From: Streptomyces bacillaris
Lineage (GTDB): Bacteria; Actinomycetota; Actinomycetes; Streptomycetales; Streptomycetaceae
NCBI RefSeq assembly: GCF_003268675.1
Contig: NZ_CP029378.1
Span: 62,001-126,000 of the forward strand
DNA length: 64,000 nt
Direction: 5' to 3'
Shown here piece by piece: positions 43,929 to 52,350 of this stretch; positions within the stretch are counted from its first letter, which is position 1, and each line of letters begins with the position of its first letter. Under the pieces are notes generated by a model. The model ran no database searches, was not told the origin of the DNA, and saw only the letters and a list, made by a program, of their open reading frames with translations. A program made the translations under genes and the position numbers.

Positions 43929-44027
43929 TCAGTAGGGCAGCGGCCGACCGGACGGCGTGCGCAGGTCGAGCGGGGGCGGCCCGGACGGGGGCGGCGGTCG
44001 ACGGACAACAATACGGATGCGGCCCAT
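43929..44027 (-). CDS. Possible 32-residue basic, proline-rich small protein
   Basis: Short ORF MGRIRIVVRRPPPPSGPPPL... preceded by a very strong ribosome site (GGAGGAGGTGG) at ideal spacing. It ends 13 bases from the stop of the convergent MASE1 gene. The strong RBS is the main evidence. Function unknown. Confidence 0.45.
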   Translation of the reverse strand: MGRIRIVVRRPPPPSGPPPLDLRTPSGRPLPY

Positions 44028-44218
44028 GGCCCCACCTCCTCCAGGTGACCGGTATCTGCCCAGTCGGCGCGGCTTCACACTTCCCGGCCCCCGCTTCCCC
44101 TCTTCTCCGTCCCCCGCCTTCCGCATCCCCGGCTCCTCCGGCGGGTGCCGGGGATGCGGGCCGGGCCTCGGGCGGTGACCCTTGATGGGTGGGGGGCGCA
44201 TAGCCGAGGAGGCCAGGT

Positions 44219-44413
44219 ATGTCCGCAATGGACAAGATCAAGAAGATGTTCAAGGGCCACGAGGACCAGGCCGGCAAGGGCATCGACAAGGCCGGAGACA
44301 TGGTCGACGACCGGACCAAGGGCAAGTACAGCGGCCAGGTCGACTCCGCGCAGGACAAGTTCAAGCAGCAGTTCGGCACGGAGCGCGACCAGGACGGTCC
44401 GCCGCGCACCTGA
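44219..44413 (+). CDS. Small helical Rv0909/MT0933-like antitoxin-family protein
   Basis: A 64-residue, highly charged helical protein (MDKIKKMFKGHEDQAGKGI; DKAGDMVDDRTKGKYSGQV). It resembles the MT0933-like antitoxin family and CsbD-type stress proteins. No toxin gene is adjacent, so a stress or DNA-associated role is equally possible. GAGGAGG lies upstream. A large hairpin follows. Confidence 0.75.
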   Translation: MSAMDKIKKMFKGHEDQAGKGIDKAGDMVDDRTKGKYSGQVDSAQDKFKQQFGTERDQDGPPRT

Positions 44414-44476
44414 CCCGCATCTGAACCGCGACTGAAACGTCGCCGCCGGCGGCGACCGGTCGGCGCTGTCCGCTCA

Positions 44477-44524
44477 CACCCCGGTCGGTGCCACGGGACA
44501 TATCCCGTGGCACCGACCGGGGTG
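44477..44524. terminator. Perfect 22-bp hairpin between antitoxin-like and sigma-fusion genes
   Basis: Exact inverted repeat of 22 bases on each side (starting CACCCCGGTCGGTGCC) around a CATA loop. It lies 64 bases after the antitoxin-like gene and 127 before the sigma-fusion gene. The strength and 4-base loop make it a terminator, possibly bidirectional. Confidence 0.85.
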
Positions 44525-44650
44525 CGTCCGTGGCATGGGGACGCGGACGATTTCCGGGATGCTCATCGGATTCTTGTTATCGTCCGGCCCGCACCGCATC
44601 TCCCGAGTGTGGGAAGTGACAGCACCGGACCCCGGAAGAGTGAACACAGC

Positions 44651-46261
44651 ATGGGCAAGGATCACGGGACGGCCTTGATCGCGGCGGCGCGGAACGGCGA
44701 CCAGGAGGCCAAGGACCAGCTCGTAGCGTCGTATCTGCCGCTGCTCTACAACGTCGTCGGCCGGGCGTTGAACGGGCACGCGGACGTGGACGACGTCGTG
44801 CAGGAGACGGTGCTTCGGATGCTGCGCTCCCTGCCCGAGCTGCGTGATCCGGGGCGCTTCCGTTCCTGGCTGGTCGCGATAGCCATGAACGAGATACGCC
44901 GGCACTGGCGCGAGGGCCAGGCGGGGCCGGGCTCCGCCGACCGGCTGGACGACTCGTTCGACCTGGCCGATCCACGTGCCGACTTCGTCGAGCTGACCAT
45001 CCTGCGGCTCGGGCTGACCGGGCAGCGGCGCCAGGTGGCCGAGGCGACCCGGTGGCTGGACGAGGACGACCGTGCGCTGCTGTCGCTGTGGTGGCTGGAG
45101 ACGGGGGGCCAGCTCTCGCGGGCCGAGGTCGCCGCGGCCATGGAGCTGTCCCCGCAGCACACCGCCGTACGGGTGCAGCGGATGAAGGCGCAGCTGGAGG
45201 CGGCCCGGGTCGTGGTGGGCGCGCTGGCCGCCGACCCGCCGTGTGTACTGCTGGAGGACATGCTCGTCGGCTGGGACGGGGTCCCGTCCGCCCTGTGGCG
45301 CAAGCGGCTGGCCCGGCACGCCCGCGAGTGCACGGTGTGCTCGGGCCACGGTTCGGGGCTGGTGCCGGCGGAGGGGCTGCTGGTGGGTCTGGCGCTTCTC
45401 CCGGTGGCCGGGGCCGTGGGAAGCATGGTGGCCCCGGAGCTGCTGCCCACGGCCGCACATCTGGCCGCGGCCCCGGCGGCCGGGGCGGGGCGGGCCGAGC
45501 GCAGGCGCGGTCAGGTACGGCGGCGGCGCCGCAACTCGGCCATCGCCGCCGTGGTCGCCGTCGCGGCGCTGGGGACCGGTGGCGCGGCCGTGCACCTGTA
45601 CACCGACGATGAGGACCGGGACGCGACGACGCTGAGCGCCGGGACCCCGAGCGGTGGCCCGACGCTGCCTACGGAGGCCGCCGCCTCCTCCGCCCCGACG
45701 ACCGCGTCCCCCTCGGCCTCCTCCGCCTCGCCCTCCGCTTCGGCCAGCGCCTCGGCGTCGCCGAGCCCCTCGCGCAAGCCCGAGCCCAAGCCCTCGCCGA
45801 CGAAGAGCACCCGGCCGCCCGCACCCAGCTCGGCCGCCCCGGCCCCGCAGCCCCCGCCGCCGCCCGCACCCGCGCCTCCGGCGTCGGAGGGCGACCAGGT
45901 CCTCCAGATCGTCAACGCGGAGCGGGCGAAGGAGGGGTGCGGTCCGGTGACCTCCAACGATCTGCTGGCCACGGCGGCGCAGCGGCACTCCGCCGACATG
46001 GAGGCCCGCGACTACTTCTCGCACACCTCCCCCGACGGCACCGACCCGGGCGACCGGATCACCGCGGCCGGGTACCGGTGGAGCACGTACGGCGAGAACA
46101 TCGCCAAGGGGCAGCGGACCCCGGCCGATGTGATGGAGGCGTGGATGAACAGCCCGGGGCACCGGGCGAACATCCTGAACTGCGCCTTCAAGGAGATGGG
46201 GATAGGGAAGCAGGACTCCGGTGGCGGACCGGTGTGGACGCAGAAGTTCGGCACCCGCTGA
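44651..46261 (+). CDS. ECF-type sigma factor fused to a zinc-binding motif, TM helix and extracytoplasmic CAP domain
   Basis: A 536-residue fusion. Residues 10-90 are sigma region 2 (ADVDDVVQETVLRMLRSLPEL; FRSWLVAIAMNEIRRHWRE). About 130-190 is region 4 with SRAEVAAAMELSPQHTAVRVQR. Then H223-x3-C227-x2-C230 (HARECTVC) matches the zinc motif of ZAS anti-sigma factors. An Arg-rich stretch (281-294), a TM helix (about 296-317) and a Ser/Pro-rich linker (330-412) follow. A CAP/SCP domain ends the protein (DYFSHTSPDG, YGENIAKGQRTPADVMEAWMNSPGHRANIL). This looks like a membrane-tethered sigma with built-in anti-sigma and outside sensor. Release would need proteolysis. The CAP ligand is unknown. Confidence 0.9.
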   Translation: MGKDHGTALIAAARNGDQEAKDQLVASYLPLLYNVVGRALNGHADVDDVVQETVLRMLRSLPELRDPGRFRSWLVAIAMNEIRRHWREGQAGPGSADRLDDSFDLADPRADFVELTILRLGLTGQRRQVAEATRWLDEDDRALLSLWWLETGGQLSRAEVAAAMELSPQHTAVRVQRMKAQLEAARVVVGALAADPPCVLLEDMLVGWDGVPSALWRKRLARHARECTVCSGHGSGLVPAEGLLVGLALLPVAGAVGSMVAPELLPTAAHLAAAPAAGAGRAERRRGQVRRRRRNSAIAAVVAVAALGTGGAAVHLYTDDEDRDATTLSAGTPSGGPTLPTEAAASSAPTTASPSASSASPSASASASASPSPSRKPEPKPSPTKSTRPPAPSSAAPAPQPPPPPAPAPPASEGDQVLQIVNAERAKEGCGPVTSNDLLATAAQRHSADMEARDYFSHTSPDGTDPGDRITAAGYRWSTYGENIAKGQRTPADVMEAWMNSPGHRANILNCAFKEMGIGKQDSGGGPVWTQKFGTR

Positions 46262-46444
46262 GCGACAGCCGGCCGGGCGTGACTGACCGGGCGGGGCTTG
46301 GCCCGGGCATCGCGGGCGGAGCATGGCCCGAGCCAGGCTCGGCTCGGGGCAGTTGCTGAGCCCCGACGGGCTCGGGCGGGGCTTGAGGCGGCCCCGCTCG
46401 GGGGCAGCCGCCCGGCCCTCAAAGCTCGGCGGGACCGTTGGCCG

Positions 46445-46491
46445 GGCCGGGATCCGGTGCGACCGCAGGGGGGTCGCACCGGATCCCGGCC
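46445..46491. terminator. Perfect 20-bp convergent terminator hairpin
   Basis: Exact inverted repeat (GGCCGGGATCCGGTGCGACC and its complement) with a 7-base loop. It lies between the sigma-CAP gene and the leftward small membrane gene that ends 4 bases later, so it can terminate both directions. Confidence 0.85.
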
Positions 46492-46494
46492 GGT

Positions 46495-46836
46495 TCAGCG
46501 CAGCAGCAGGGTCAGCGAGGTGGCGACGGCGGTGACCGCGCCCACCGCCGCGGCCGCGAGGGCCACGCAGCGGGCCCGGAGCCGCTCGTAGCGTGCCGTG
46601 TACTCCCCGCGCAGTTCGACCGCCCGGTCACGCACACGGGCGAGCGCGTCCCGGGAGACGGCGACCCGTTCGGTGAGGTAGACGCGCTCCACGTCCTCGC
46701 GCTGGGCGGTGGTGAGCCAGGGGAGCTGGTCGGTGAAGCGGCGCGCCTGCGCCCGCGCCCTCTCGACCTCGGCATTCCACAGCAGGTAGCCCTCCAGCTG
46801 GGCCAGGCCGCGGGCGCTGTCCTTGTCGGGGTTCAC
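46495..46836 (-). CDS. Small protein with C-terminal membrane helix next to ctaD
   Basis: A 113-residue protein. The N-terminal 85 residues are charged and helical (GLAQLEGYLLWNAEVERARAQ in part, YLTERVAVSRDALARVRDRAVEL); a single C-terminal TM segment (ALAAAAVGAVTAVATSLTLLL) makes it tail-anchored. GTG start with AGAGGAGG. It follows the cytochrome oxidase gene by 43 bases and is probably co-transcribed. Function unknown; it may be an accessory to that oxidase. Confidence 0.75.
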   Translation of the reverse strand: MNPDKDSARGLAQLEGYLLWNAEVERARAQARRFTDQLPWLTTAQREDVERVYLTERVAVSRDALARVRDRAVELRGEYTARYERLRARCVALAAAAVGAVTAVATSLTLLLR

Positions 46837-46879
46837 GCGTCCTCCTCTTGTCGGGCTCTCCGGTCGCGGCGGGCCGGGC

Positions 46880-48610
46880 TCACTCCTGCCGGTCCCCCGG
46901 CGCCACGGTGGCGGAGGCATCGGGCCGGTTGGCGGCCTCGTCGATCTCCCGCAGCGACGGGTGGTGCAGGTCGAACGCCGGGGATTCGGAGCGGATCCGC
47001 GGCAGGGTCACGAAGTTGTGGCGCGGGGGCGGGCAGGAGGTCGCCCACTCCAGCGAACGGCCGTAACCCCACGGGTCGTCCTCCCGGACCTGCTCGCCGT
47101 ACTTGGCGGTCTTCCAGACGTTGTAGAAGAACGGCAGGAGGGAAAGGCCGAGAATGAACGAGGCAATGGTGGAAAGGGTGTTCAGCGCGGTGAAGCCGTC
47201 GGCCGCGAGATAGTCCGCGTAACGACGGGGCATTCCTTCGGCCCCCAGCCAGTGCTGCACCAGGAACGTCCCGTGGAAGCCGACGAAAAGGGTCCAGAAG
47301 GTGATCTTCCCGAGCCGCTCGTCCAGCATCTTGCCGGTGAACTTCGGCCACCAGAAGTGGAATCCGGCGAACATCGCGAAGACCACGGTGCCGAACACCA
47401 CGTAATGGAAGTGCGCGACGACGAAGTACGAGTCCGAGACGTGGAAGTCCATCGGGGGCGAGGCGAGGATGATTCCGGTCAGCCCGCCGAAGAGGAAGGT
47501 GACCAGGAATCCGATCGACCAGAGCATCGGGGTTTCGAGAGAGATCGACCCCTTCCACATCGTGCCGATCCAGTTGAAGAACTTCACACCCGTCGGCACC
47601 GCGATGAGGAACGTCATGAAGGAGAAGAACGGCAGCAGCACCGCTCCCGTGACGAACATGTGATGCGCCCATACGGTCGCCGAGAGTCCCGCGATGGCGA
47701 TGGTGGCGGCGACCAGGCCGATATAGCCGAAGACCGGTTTACGGCTGAAGACCGGGAAGATCTCGGTGACGATGCCGAAGAACGGCAGGGCGATGATGTA
47801 CACCTCCGGGTGGCCGAAGAACCAGAAGAGGTGCTGCCACAGCAGCGCGCCGCCGTTGGCCGGGTCGAAGACATGGGCACCGAACTTGCGGTCCGCCTCC
47901 AGGGCGAGCAGGGCGGCGGCCAGGACCGGGAAGGCCAGCAGGACCAGGACACCGGTCAGCAGGACGTTCCAGACGAAGATCGGCATGCGGAACATCGTCA
48001 TGCCGGGTGCGCGCATGCAGATGATCGTGGTGATGAAGTTGACCGAGCCGAGGATCGTGCCGAAGCCGGAGAAGGCCAGACCCATGATCCACATGTCGGC
48101 GCCGATGCCCGGCGAGCGGACGGCGTCGTTCAGCGGCGCGTAGGCGAACCACCCGAAGTCGGCGGCGCCCTGCGGAGTGAGGAAGCCCGCGACCACGATG
48201 AGCGAGCCGAAGAGGTACAGCCAGTACGCGAACATGTTCAGCCGCGGGAACGCCACATCGGGCGCCCCGATCTGCAGCGGCATGATCCAGTTGGCGAACC
48301 CGGCGAACAGCGGCGTCGCGAACATCAGCAGCATGATCGTGCCGTGCATCGTGAACGCTTGATTAAATTGTTCGTTCGAAATCAACTGGGTTCCGGGCCG
48401 GGCCAGTTCGGCGCGCATCACCAGAGCCAGCAGCCCGCCCACGCAGAAGAAGGCGAAGGACGTGACCAGGTAGAGCGTGCCGATCGTCTTGTGGTCCGTG
48501 CTGGTCATCCACTTGACGACGACATTGCCCGGCTCCTTGCGCCGTACCGGCAGTTCGTCCCCCTCTGCGGCATCGGTCTCCACCGGTTGCGAGATGCCCC
48601 TCGTCGTCAC
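46880..48610 (-). CDS. ctaD: Cytochrome c oxidase subunit I (solitary paralogue)
   Basis: A 576-residue haem-copper oxidase subunit I with about 12 membrane helices, reducing oxygen to water. Signatures: [33 protein letters not shown] (haem His), [14 protein letters not shown] (CuB His cross-linked to Tyr) and ATVWAHHMF (two CuB His). The GTG at 48610 has AAGGAG; the frame runs further upstream without an RBS. The codon pattern is a little richer in A/T than in its neighbours. The usual partners (ctaC, ctaE, qcr genes) are absent, so this is an isolated second copy. Confidence 0.94.
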   Translation of the reverse strand: MTTRGISQPVETDAAEGDELPVRRKEPGNVVVKWMTSTDHKTIGTLYLVTSFAFFCVGGLLALVMRAELARPGTQLISNEQFNQAFTMHGTIMLLMFATPLFAGFANWIMPLQIGAPDVAFPRLNMFAYWLYLFGSLIVVAGFLTPQGAADFGWFAYAPLNDAVRSPGIGADMWIMGLAFSGFGTILGSVNFITTIICMRAPGMTMFRMPIFVWNVLLTGVLVLLAFPVLAAALLALEADRKFGAHVFDPANGGALLWQHLFWFFGHPEVYIIALPFFGIVTEIFPVFSRKPVFGYIGLVAATIAIAGLSATVWAHHMFVTGAVLLPFFSFMTFLIAVPTGVKFFNWIGTMWKGSISLETPMLWSIGFLVTFLFGGLTGIILASPPMDFHVSDSYFVVAHFHYVVFGTVVFAMFAGFHFWWPKFTGKMLDERLGKITFWTLFVGFHGTFLVQHWLGAEGMPRRYADYLAADGFTALNTLSTIASFILGLSLLPFFYNVWKTAKYGEQVREDDPWGYGRSLEWATSCPPPRHNFVTLPRIRSESPAFDLHHPSLREIDEAANRPDASATVAPGDRQE

Positions 48611-48867
48611 TGCGACGCTCCTTCGGTCAACGGCCCGTATGGACTCGGCGACCAGGATGGACCCGCGGCGATCGGTCCGGTGGGACATACTTCCCCGTCC
48701 CGTGCGAGCGCCCGGCAAGGACACTCAAATGGCCCACAGCGCCCTTCACCCGGCTTCACCTCGCTTCACCCGTCCGCACCGGCCCGGAATAGCTCGTCGG
48801 ACAGCGGAGTTGGTGGAGCGACAGAACCACCGCTCTCCCACTCGGCACGTATCGGAAGGTCGGATCC

Positions 48868-49527
48868 ATGAAGATCGGCATTATCGGCGCGGGCAACATC
48901 GGCGGAAATCTCACCAGGCGTCTGACCGCGCTCGGACATGACGTCTCGGTCGCCAATTCCCGCGGCCCCGAGACCCTGGCCGCCCTGGCCGAGGAGACCG
49001 GAGCCACCCCGGTCACCGCGTCCGAGGCGGCACGGGGCGCCCGTATCGTCGTCGTGACCGTCCCGCTCAAGGCCGTACCCGACCTGCCCTCCGGGCTCCT
49101 GGACGGGGCGGCCGAGGGCGTGGCGGTCATCGACACCGGCAACTACTACCCGCAGCAGCGCGACGGCCGGATCGCCGCCATCGAGGACGGCCTGCCGGAG
49201 AGCCGGTGGACCGAGCAGCAGCTCGGCCACCCGGTGGTCAAGGCGTTCAACGGGACCTACGCCCAGGACATCCTGGACCGGGGTCGCCCAGCGGGCAGCC
49301 CCGGCCGGCAGGCACTGCCGGTGGCCGGGGACGACCCGGTCGCCAAGCAGGCCGTACGCGACCTGATCGACGAACTCGGCTTCGACACGGTCGACGCGGG
49401 CGGCCTGGACGAGTCGTGGCGCCAGCAGCCCGGCACGCCGGTCTACGGCCACCAGGGCGATGCGGACGCCGTCGCGAAGGCCCTGGCGGAGGCGTCGCCG
49501 GAGCGGACGGCGGAGTGGCGCGCCTGA
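48868..49527 (+). CDS. NADPH-dependent F420 reductase-like / NAD(P)-binding oxidoreductase
   Basis: A 219-residue protein with an N-terminal Rossmann fold (MKIGIIGAGNIGGNLTRRL; VSVANSRGPETL; VVVTVPLKAVPDL) typical of F420H2:NADP oxidoreductase-like proteins. Later blocks are VKAFNGTYAQDIL and LPVAGDDPVAKQAVRDLI. Many proteins of this type in actinomycetes lack proven F420 activity and may act on other substrates. GGAAGG precedes the ATG. Monocistronic. Confidence 0.88.
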   Translation: MKIGIIGAGNIGGNLTRRLTALGHDVSVANSRGPETLAALAEETGATPVTASEAARGARIVVVTVPLKAVPDLPSGLLDGAAEGVAVIDTGNYYPQQRDGRIAAIEDGLPESRWTEQQLGHPVVKAFNGTYAQDILDRGRPAGSPGRQALPVAGDDPVAKQAVRDLIDELGFDTVDAGGLDESWRQQPGTPVYGHQGDADAVAKALAEASPERTAEWRA

Positions 49528-49594
49528 GCGCCTGATACGCGGCGGGGGCCGGACCGTCGCCGTCTCCCCGCTTCCCCCATCCGTCCGTGGGTGC

Positions 49595-49948
49595 TCAGAC
49601 CACCCCCGTCACCGTCACCCGCACCGAGACCGAGGGCTCGGCGCGGGTGGCGGCCAGTGTGGCGGTGTGCACGGCCCGGGTGACGTCCAGGGCACGGTGA
49701 CCGCGGTGCAGGACGAGGCGGAGGTCGATGTGCCAGGTGCCCGTGGTGCTGTCCCGGCTCACCCGAACCCCCTGCGTGCGCGGACCGGGCCCCGTCGCGA
49801 GGCGTGGGGCCCGGTCCGCGACCCGGGTCCGCAGCAGGTCCACGACGCCGGGGCGCAGGAAGGCGACTCCGGGGACGCCCTCGGCGGCCTCCGCCGCCGC
49901 TTCGGCGAGGCGGTTCCGGTCCCGGTCCCGCACTGGATCGGCGGTCAT
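49595..49948 (-). CDS. Small Asp23-like protein
   Basis: A 117-residue protein whose C-terminal half (WHIDLRLVLHRGHRALDVTR; SVSVRVTVTGVV) resembles half of an Asp23/Gls24 domain. Its ATG overlaps the stop of the zinc-finger/Asp23 gene (ATGA). Last gene of the leftward sigma-Asp23 operon. No membrane segment. Function inferred only from context. Confidence 0.7.
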   Translation of the reverse strand: MTADPVRDRDRNRLAEAAAEAAEGVPGVAFLRPGVVDLLRTRVADRAPRLATGPGPRTQGVRVSRDSTTGTWHIDLRLVLHRGHRALDVTRAVHTATLAATRAEPSVSVRVTVTGVV

Positions 49949-50748
49949 CGCGCTGTTCCTCCCGTGCCGTGGCCGTCGCGCCCGTCGTCGTACGCGTCGT
50001 ACGAGTAATGCGCCGGGCCGTCGTCGTTCTCGTCGTCCAGGATGTCCACGACCAGGACGTCGGCCGCGCCGAGGCGGATGCCGATCTCCTGGTCCGCGAC
50101 GGCGGCGATCCGGGCGCGTACGTCGTCGGCCACCTCCGGAAGGGACCGCTCCAGGCTCGCCGCCACCTCGACCCGTACGTGGACCGGGCCCGTCGGGTCG
50201 GCCGGGTCGAGCGGGGCGATCCGGCAGCTCCCGGCCCGTACCCCGGGCAGCGCGTCGACCGCCGCCCGCAGCAGCCGGGCCGCAGCGGCCTCGACGATCC
50301 AGTGGTCCTCCTCCGGTTCCCCGAGGGGAAGCGGACGCCCGGGGCGCAGTTCGAGGCGGACCAGGTCCATCACCCGGGCCGTGATCGCGGCCGTGGTGGC
50401 CTCCGGCACACCGGGCTCCTCGGCGCAGGTACGGCGTACGGCGGCGCCGAGGCCGGTGAGTTCGGCCAGGGCCGCCGAGCAGTGCGGGCAGGCCGAGAGG
50501 TGGGGGTCGGCGGCGGTCCGGCCGGTGTCCCCGGCGTCCCAGACCTCGCTGAGCAGACGCCCGCAGGCGAGCCGCTCGTCCTCCGCCGCCTCCGCTTCGT
50601 ACCGGCTCCCGTCGGATGCGTACAGGCTCCGTTCCGGCTCGTGTCGGTTCCCATCAGGCCGGTAGCCGTTCTCCTCCGGCTCGTGCCCGTTCTCTCCTGG
50701 CACGTGCCCGTTCTCTTCCGGCAGGCCGGGGTCGGCGCTCATCGCCAT
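49945..50748 (-). CDS. Asp23-related protein with zinc-finger-like anti-sigma segment
   Basis: A 267-residue protein with three parts: residues 1-45 of imperfect ENGH-containing repeats (PEENGHVPGENGHEPEENG), about 55-95 with a zinc-finger-like HLSACPHCSAALAEL, and about 150-240 with Asp23-like strands (HVRVEVAASLERSLPEVADDVRARI in part, DVLVVDIL). The N-terminal His/Cys module resembles anti-sigma zinc domains, so it may hold the sigma factor encoded just upstream. Its start lies inside the end of the sigma gene (10-base overlap), so the two are made together. Confidence 0.75.
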   Translation of the reverse strand: MAMSADPGLPEENGHVPGENGHEPEENGYRPDGNRHEPERSLYASDGSRYEAEAAEDERLACGRLLSEVWDAGDTGRTAADPHLSACPHCSAALAELTGLGAAVRRTCAEEPGVPEATTAAITARVMDLVRLELRPGRPLPLGEPEEDHWIVEAAAARLLRAAVDALPGVRAGSCRIAPLDPADPTGPVHVRVEVAASLERSLPEVADDVRARIAAVADQEIGIRLGAADVLVVDILDDENDDGPAHYSYDAYDDGRDGHGTGGTAR

Positions 50749-51326
50749 GCGCTCATCGCCTCCGTCAGGGAGCGGCGGGCTCGGAAGACCCGGCCTCGGA
50801 CCGCCTGCAGACTGATTCCGACCGTGTCCGCGATGCTCTCGTAGGACAGTCCTTGCATCTCACGGAGCACCCAGCAGACACGTTGTTCGGGTGAGAGGTC
50901 CGCCATCGCCCGGGCCAGTGCGTCGGCCGCGGCGCGCGACTCCACGGCCCGGGCGGGCGACGCCTGGTGGTCCGGGGCGGCCTGCTCGGGAACCGTGTCG
51001 AGGGCCGCCGCCGGTCTGCGGGAGCGGAGCCGGTTGAGGCAGCGGTTGGTGACGATGCGGTGGAGCCAGGTGGAGAAGGCGGCGTCCCGGCGGAACTCGG
51101 GAAGTTTGCGCCAGGCGCTCACGAAGGCGTCCTGAACGGCGTCCTCCGCGTCCGCGCGGTCCCCCAGGAGCCGTATCGCGAGCTGCAGCATGGCGGGACT
51201 GTGCCGCCGTACGAGCGCCTCGAACGCCTCCTCGTCGCCCTCCCCGGCCCGTACGACCAGCAGCGTCTCGTCGGTACGGGTGCCCTGCGGCGCCCGTACC
51301 GTCATCTCATTCCCGTTGCCGGGCAC
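50739..51326 (-). CDS. ECF-family RNA polymerase sigma factor
   Basis: A 195-residue sigma factor: region 2 (DAEDAVQDAFVSAWRKLPEF, FSTWLHRIVTNRCLNRLR) and region 4 (LSPEQRVCWVLREMQGLSYE, SIADTVGISLQAVRGRVFRARR). A GAGGGAGGGG precedes the GTG at 51326; an internal ATG at MTVRAP is the alternative start. It leads the leftward operon with the zinc/Asp23 protein and lies divergent from the main Asp23 operon. It probably drives both through the mirrored promoter element between them (inferred). Confidence 0.92.
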   Translation of the reverse strand: MPGNGNEMTVRAPQGTRTDETLLVVRAGEGDEEAFEALVRRHSPAMLQLAIRLLGDRADAEDAVQDAFVSAWRKLPEFRRDAAFSTWLHRIVTNRCLNRLRSRRPAAALDTVPEQAAPDHQASPARAVESRAAADALARAMADLSPEQRVCWVLREMQGLSYESIADTVGISLQAVRGRVFRARRSLTEAMSAWR

Positions 51327-51413
51327 GGACCAGCCCCTCCCTCGATCGCTTCCACGTCACCTTCCCGGTGCTGTCGTCTTCTCTGCTTCTCTGCGTTCTC
51401 TGTTCTCTCCGTT

Positions 51414-51540
51414 GGACACACCGTCCGCCGGAACGTCACGCACCGATCTGCCCCGAACCCCGGTTCTCGAACTCGGACGCCACAGGGGTCGGCAAAAGAT
51501 TTCCGGGAACCCGCGTGACGAATCGGCGGACGGCGTGTCC
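51414..51540. promoter_or_regulatory. Mirrored promoter/operator pair between divergent Asp23 operons
   Basis: A 28-base element occurs twice as an imperfect inverted repeat (51414-51441 and 51513-51540; 24 of 28 positions match). Read towards either gene, each copy gives GCGTGACG, three variable bases, then CGGCGGACGG and GTGTCCAA. The leftward copy faces the sigma gene and the rightward one faces the Asp23 gene, about equally placed. This suggests identical promoters used by the local sigma factor, or paired operators. Confidence 0.6.
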
Positions 51541-51587
51541 AAAGAGATGTCAGGCAGAACGAGCCGAGCGATGTGCGAGGAGTCTTC

Positions 51588-52115
51588 ATGACCACCACCC
51601 AGGCAGCAGCAGCCGTTCCCGCCGCGAGCACGGAGCAGGGCACGGGCGGTGCGGGCGGGACGAAGCAGAGCGCCGGCGGTACGACGACCGTGGGGCGCGG
51701 TGCCACCGGCGCGTCCGAGCCCGCCGCGACGCGGGGCCGCACCTCGATCGCGGACACCGTCGTCGTGAAGATCGCGGGGATGGCGGCCCGGGAGATCCCG
51801 GGCGTGCACGACATGGGCGGCGGGCTCTCCCGCACGATCGGCGCGGTGCGCGACCGGGTGCCGGGCGGCCGGCCCAACGTCGGGCGGGGCGTCAAGGTCG
51901 AGGTGGGCGAACGTCAGACGGCCATCGACCTGGATCTCGTCGTCGAGTACGGCGTCGCGATCACCGATGTCGCCCGTGACGTACGCGAGAACGTCATCGC
52001 GGCGGTGGAGCGCACGACGGGCCTGGAGGTCGTCGAGGTCAATGTGACCGTGAACGACGTGCACCTGCCCGAGGACGACGACGAGGCCGCGCCCACCGAG
52101 ACCCGCGTGGCGTGA
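51588..52115 (+). CDS. Asp23/Gls24-family envelope stress protein
   Basis: A 175-residue protein. After a low-complexity Gly/Ala/Thr N-terminus (to about 48) comes the Asp23 domain: TSIADTVVVKIAGMAAREIPGVHDM in part, VKVEVGERQTAIDLDLVVEYG, ITDVARDVRENVIAAVERTTGLEVVEVNVTV in part. Asp23 proteins attach to the membrane through AmaP-type anchors and respond to alkaline or envelope stress. GAGGAG precedes the ATG. First gene of the rightward operon. Confidence 0.92.
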   Translation: MTTTQAAAAVPAASTEQGTGGAGGTKQSAGGTTTVGRGATGASEPAATRGRTSIADTVVVKIAGMAAREIPGVHDMGGGLSRTIGAVRDRVPGGRPNVGRGVKVEVGERQTAIDLDLVVEYGVAITDVARDVRENVIAAVERTTGLEVVEVNVTVNDVHLPEDDDEAAPTETRVA

Positions 52116-52119
52116 CGCG

Positions 52120-52350
52120 GTGACTCGGAGGGTGGACGGGCCGGGACCGGTGGGCGATGTGCCCGGCGGCCGGGGTGTGGTCGGTGCCGCCGCGGGCATG
52201 GCACTGGGGTTCGCGGGGTGGTTCGGCGGGTTCGGGGCGTTCCTCCTGGTGGGCGCGCTCGGGGCGCTGGGCTGGTTCGCCGGTCACCTCGCGGACCGGG
52301 GCACCGGGCTGCGGGAGTTCCTGGACGAGTTGGCGGGGAGGCGGCGGTGA
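52120..52350 (+). CDS. Small membrane protein of the Asp23 operon (DUF2273-like)
   Basis: A 76-residue protein with one or two hydrophobic segments (GVVGAAAGMALGFAGWFGGFGAFLLVGALGALGWFAGHLA, seen in parts such as FGAFLLVGALGALGWFAG) and a charged C-terminus (REFLDELAGRRR). It has a GTG start 4 bases after the Asp23 gene, and its stop overlaps the next start (GTGA). It matches the small membrane partner usually found beside Asp23 and AmaP. Confidence 0.8.
   Translation: MTRRVDGPGPVGDVPGGRGVVGAAAGMALGFAGWFGGFGAFLLVGALGALGWFAGHLADRGTGLREFLDELAGRRR

Noticed and set aside
44219..44413. Toxin-antitoxin module
   Set aside because: Only the antitoxin-like small protein is present; neither neighbour looks like a toxin.
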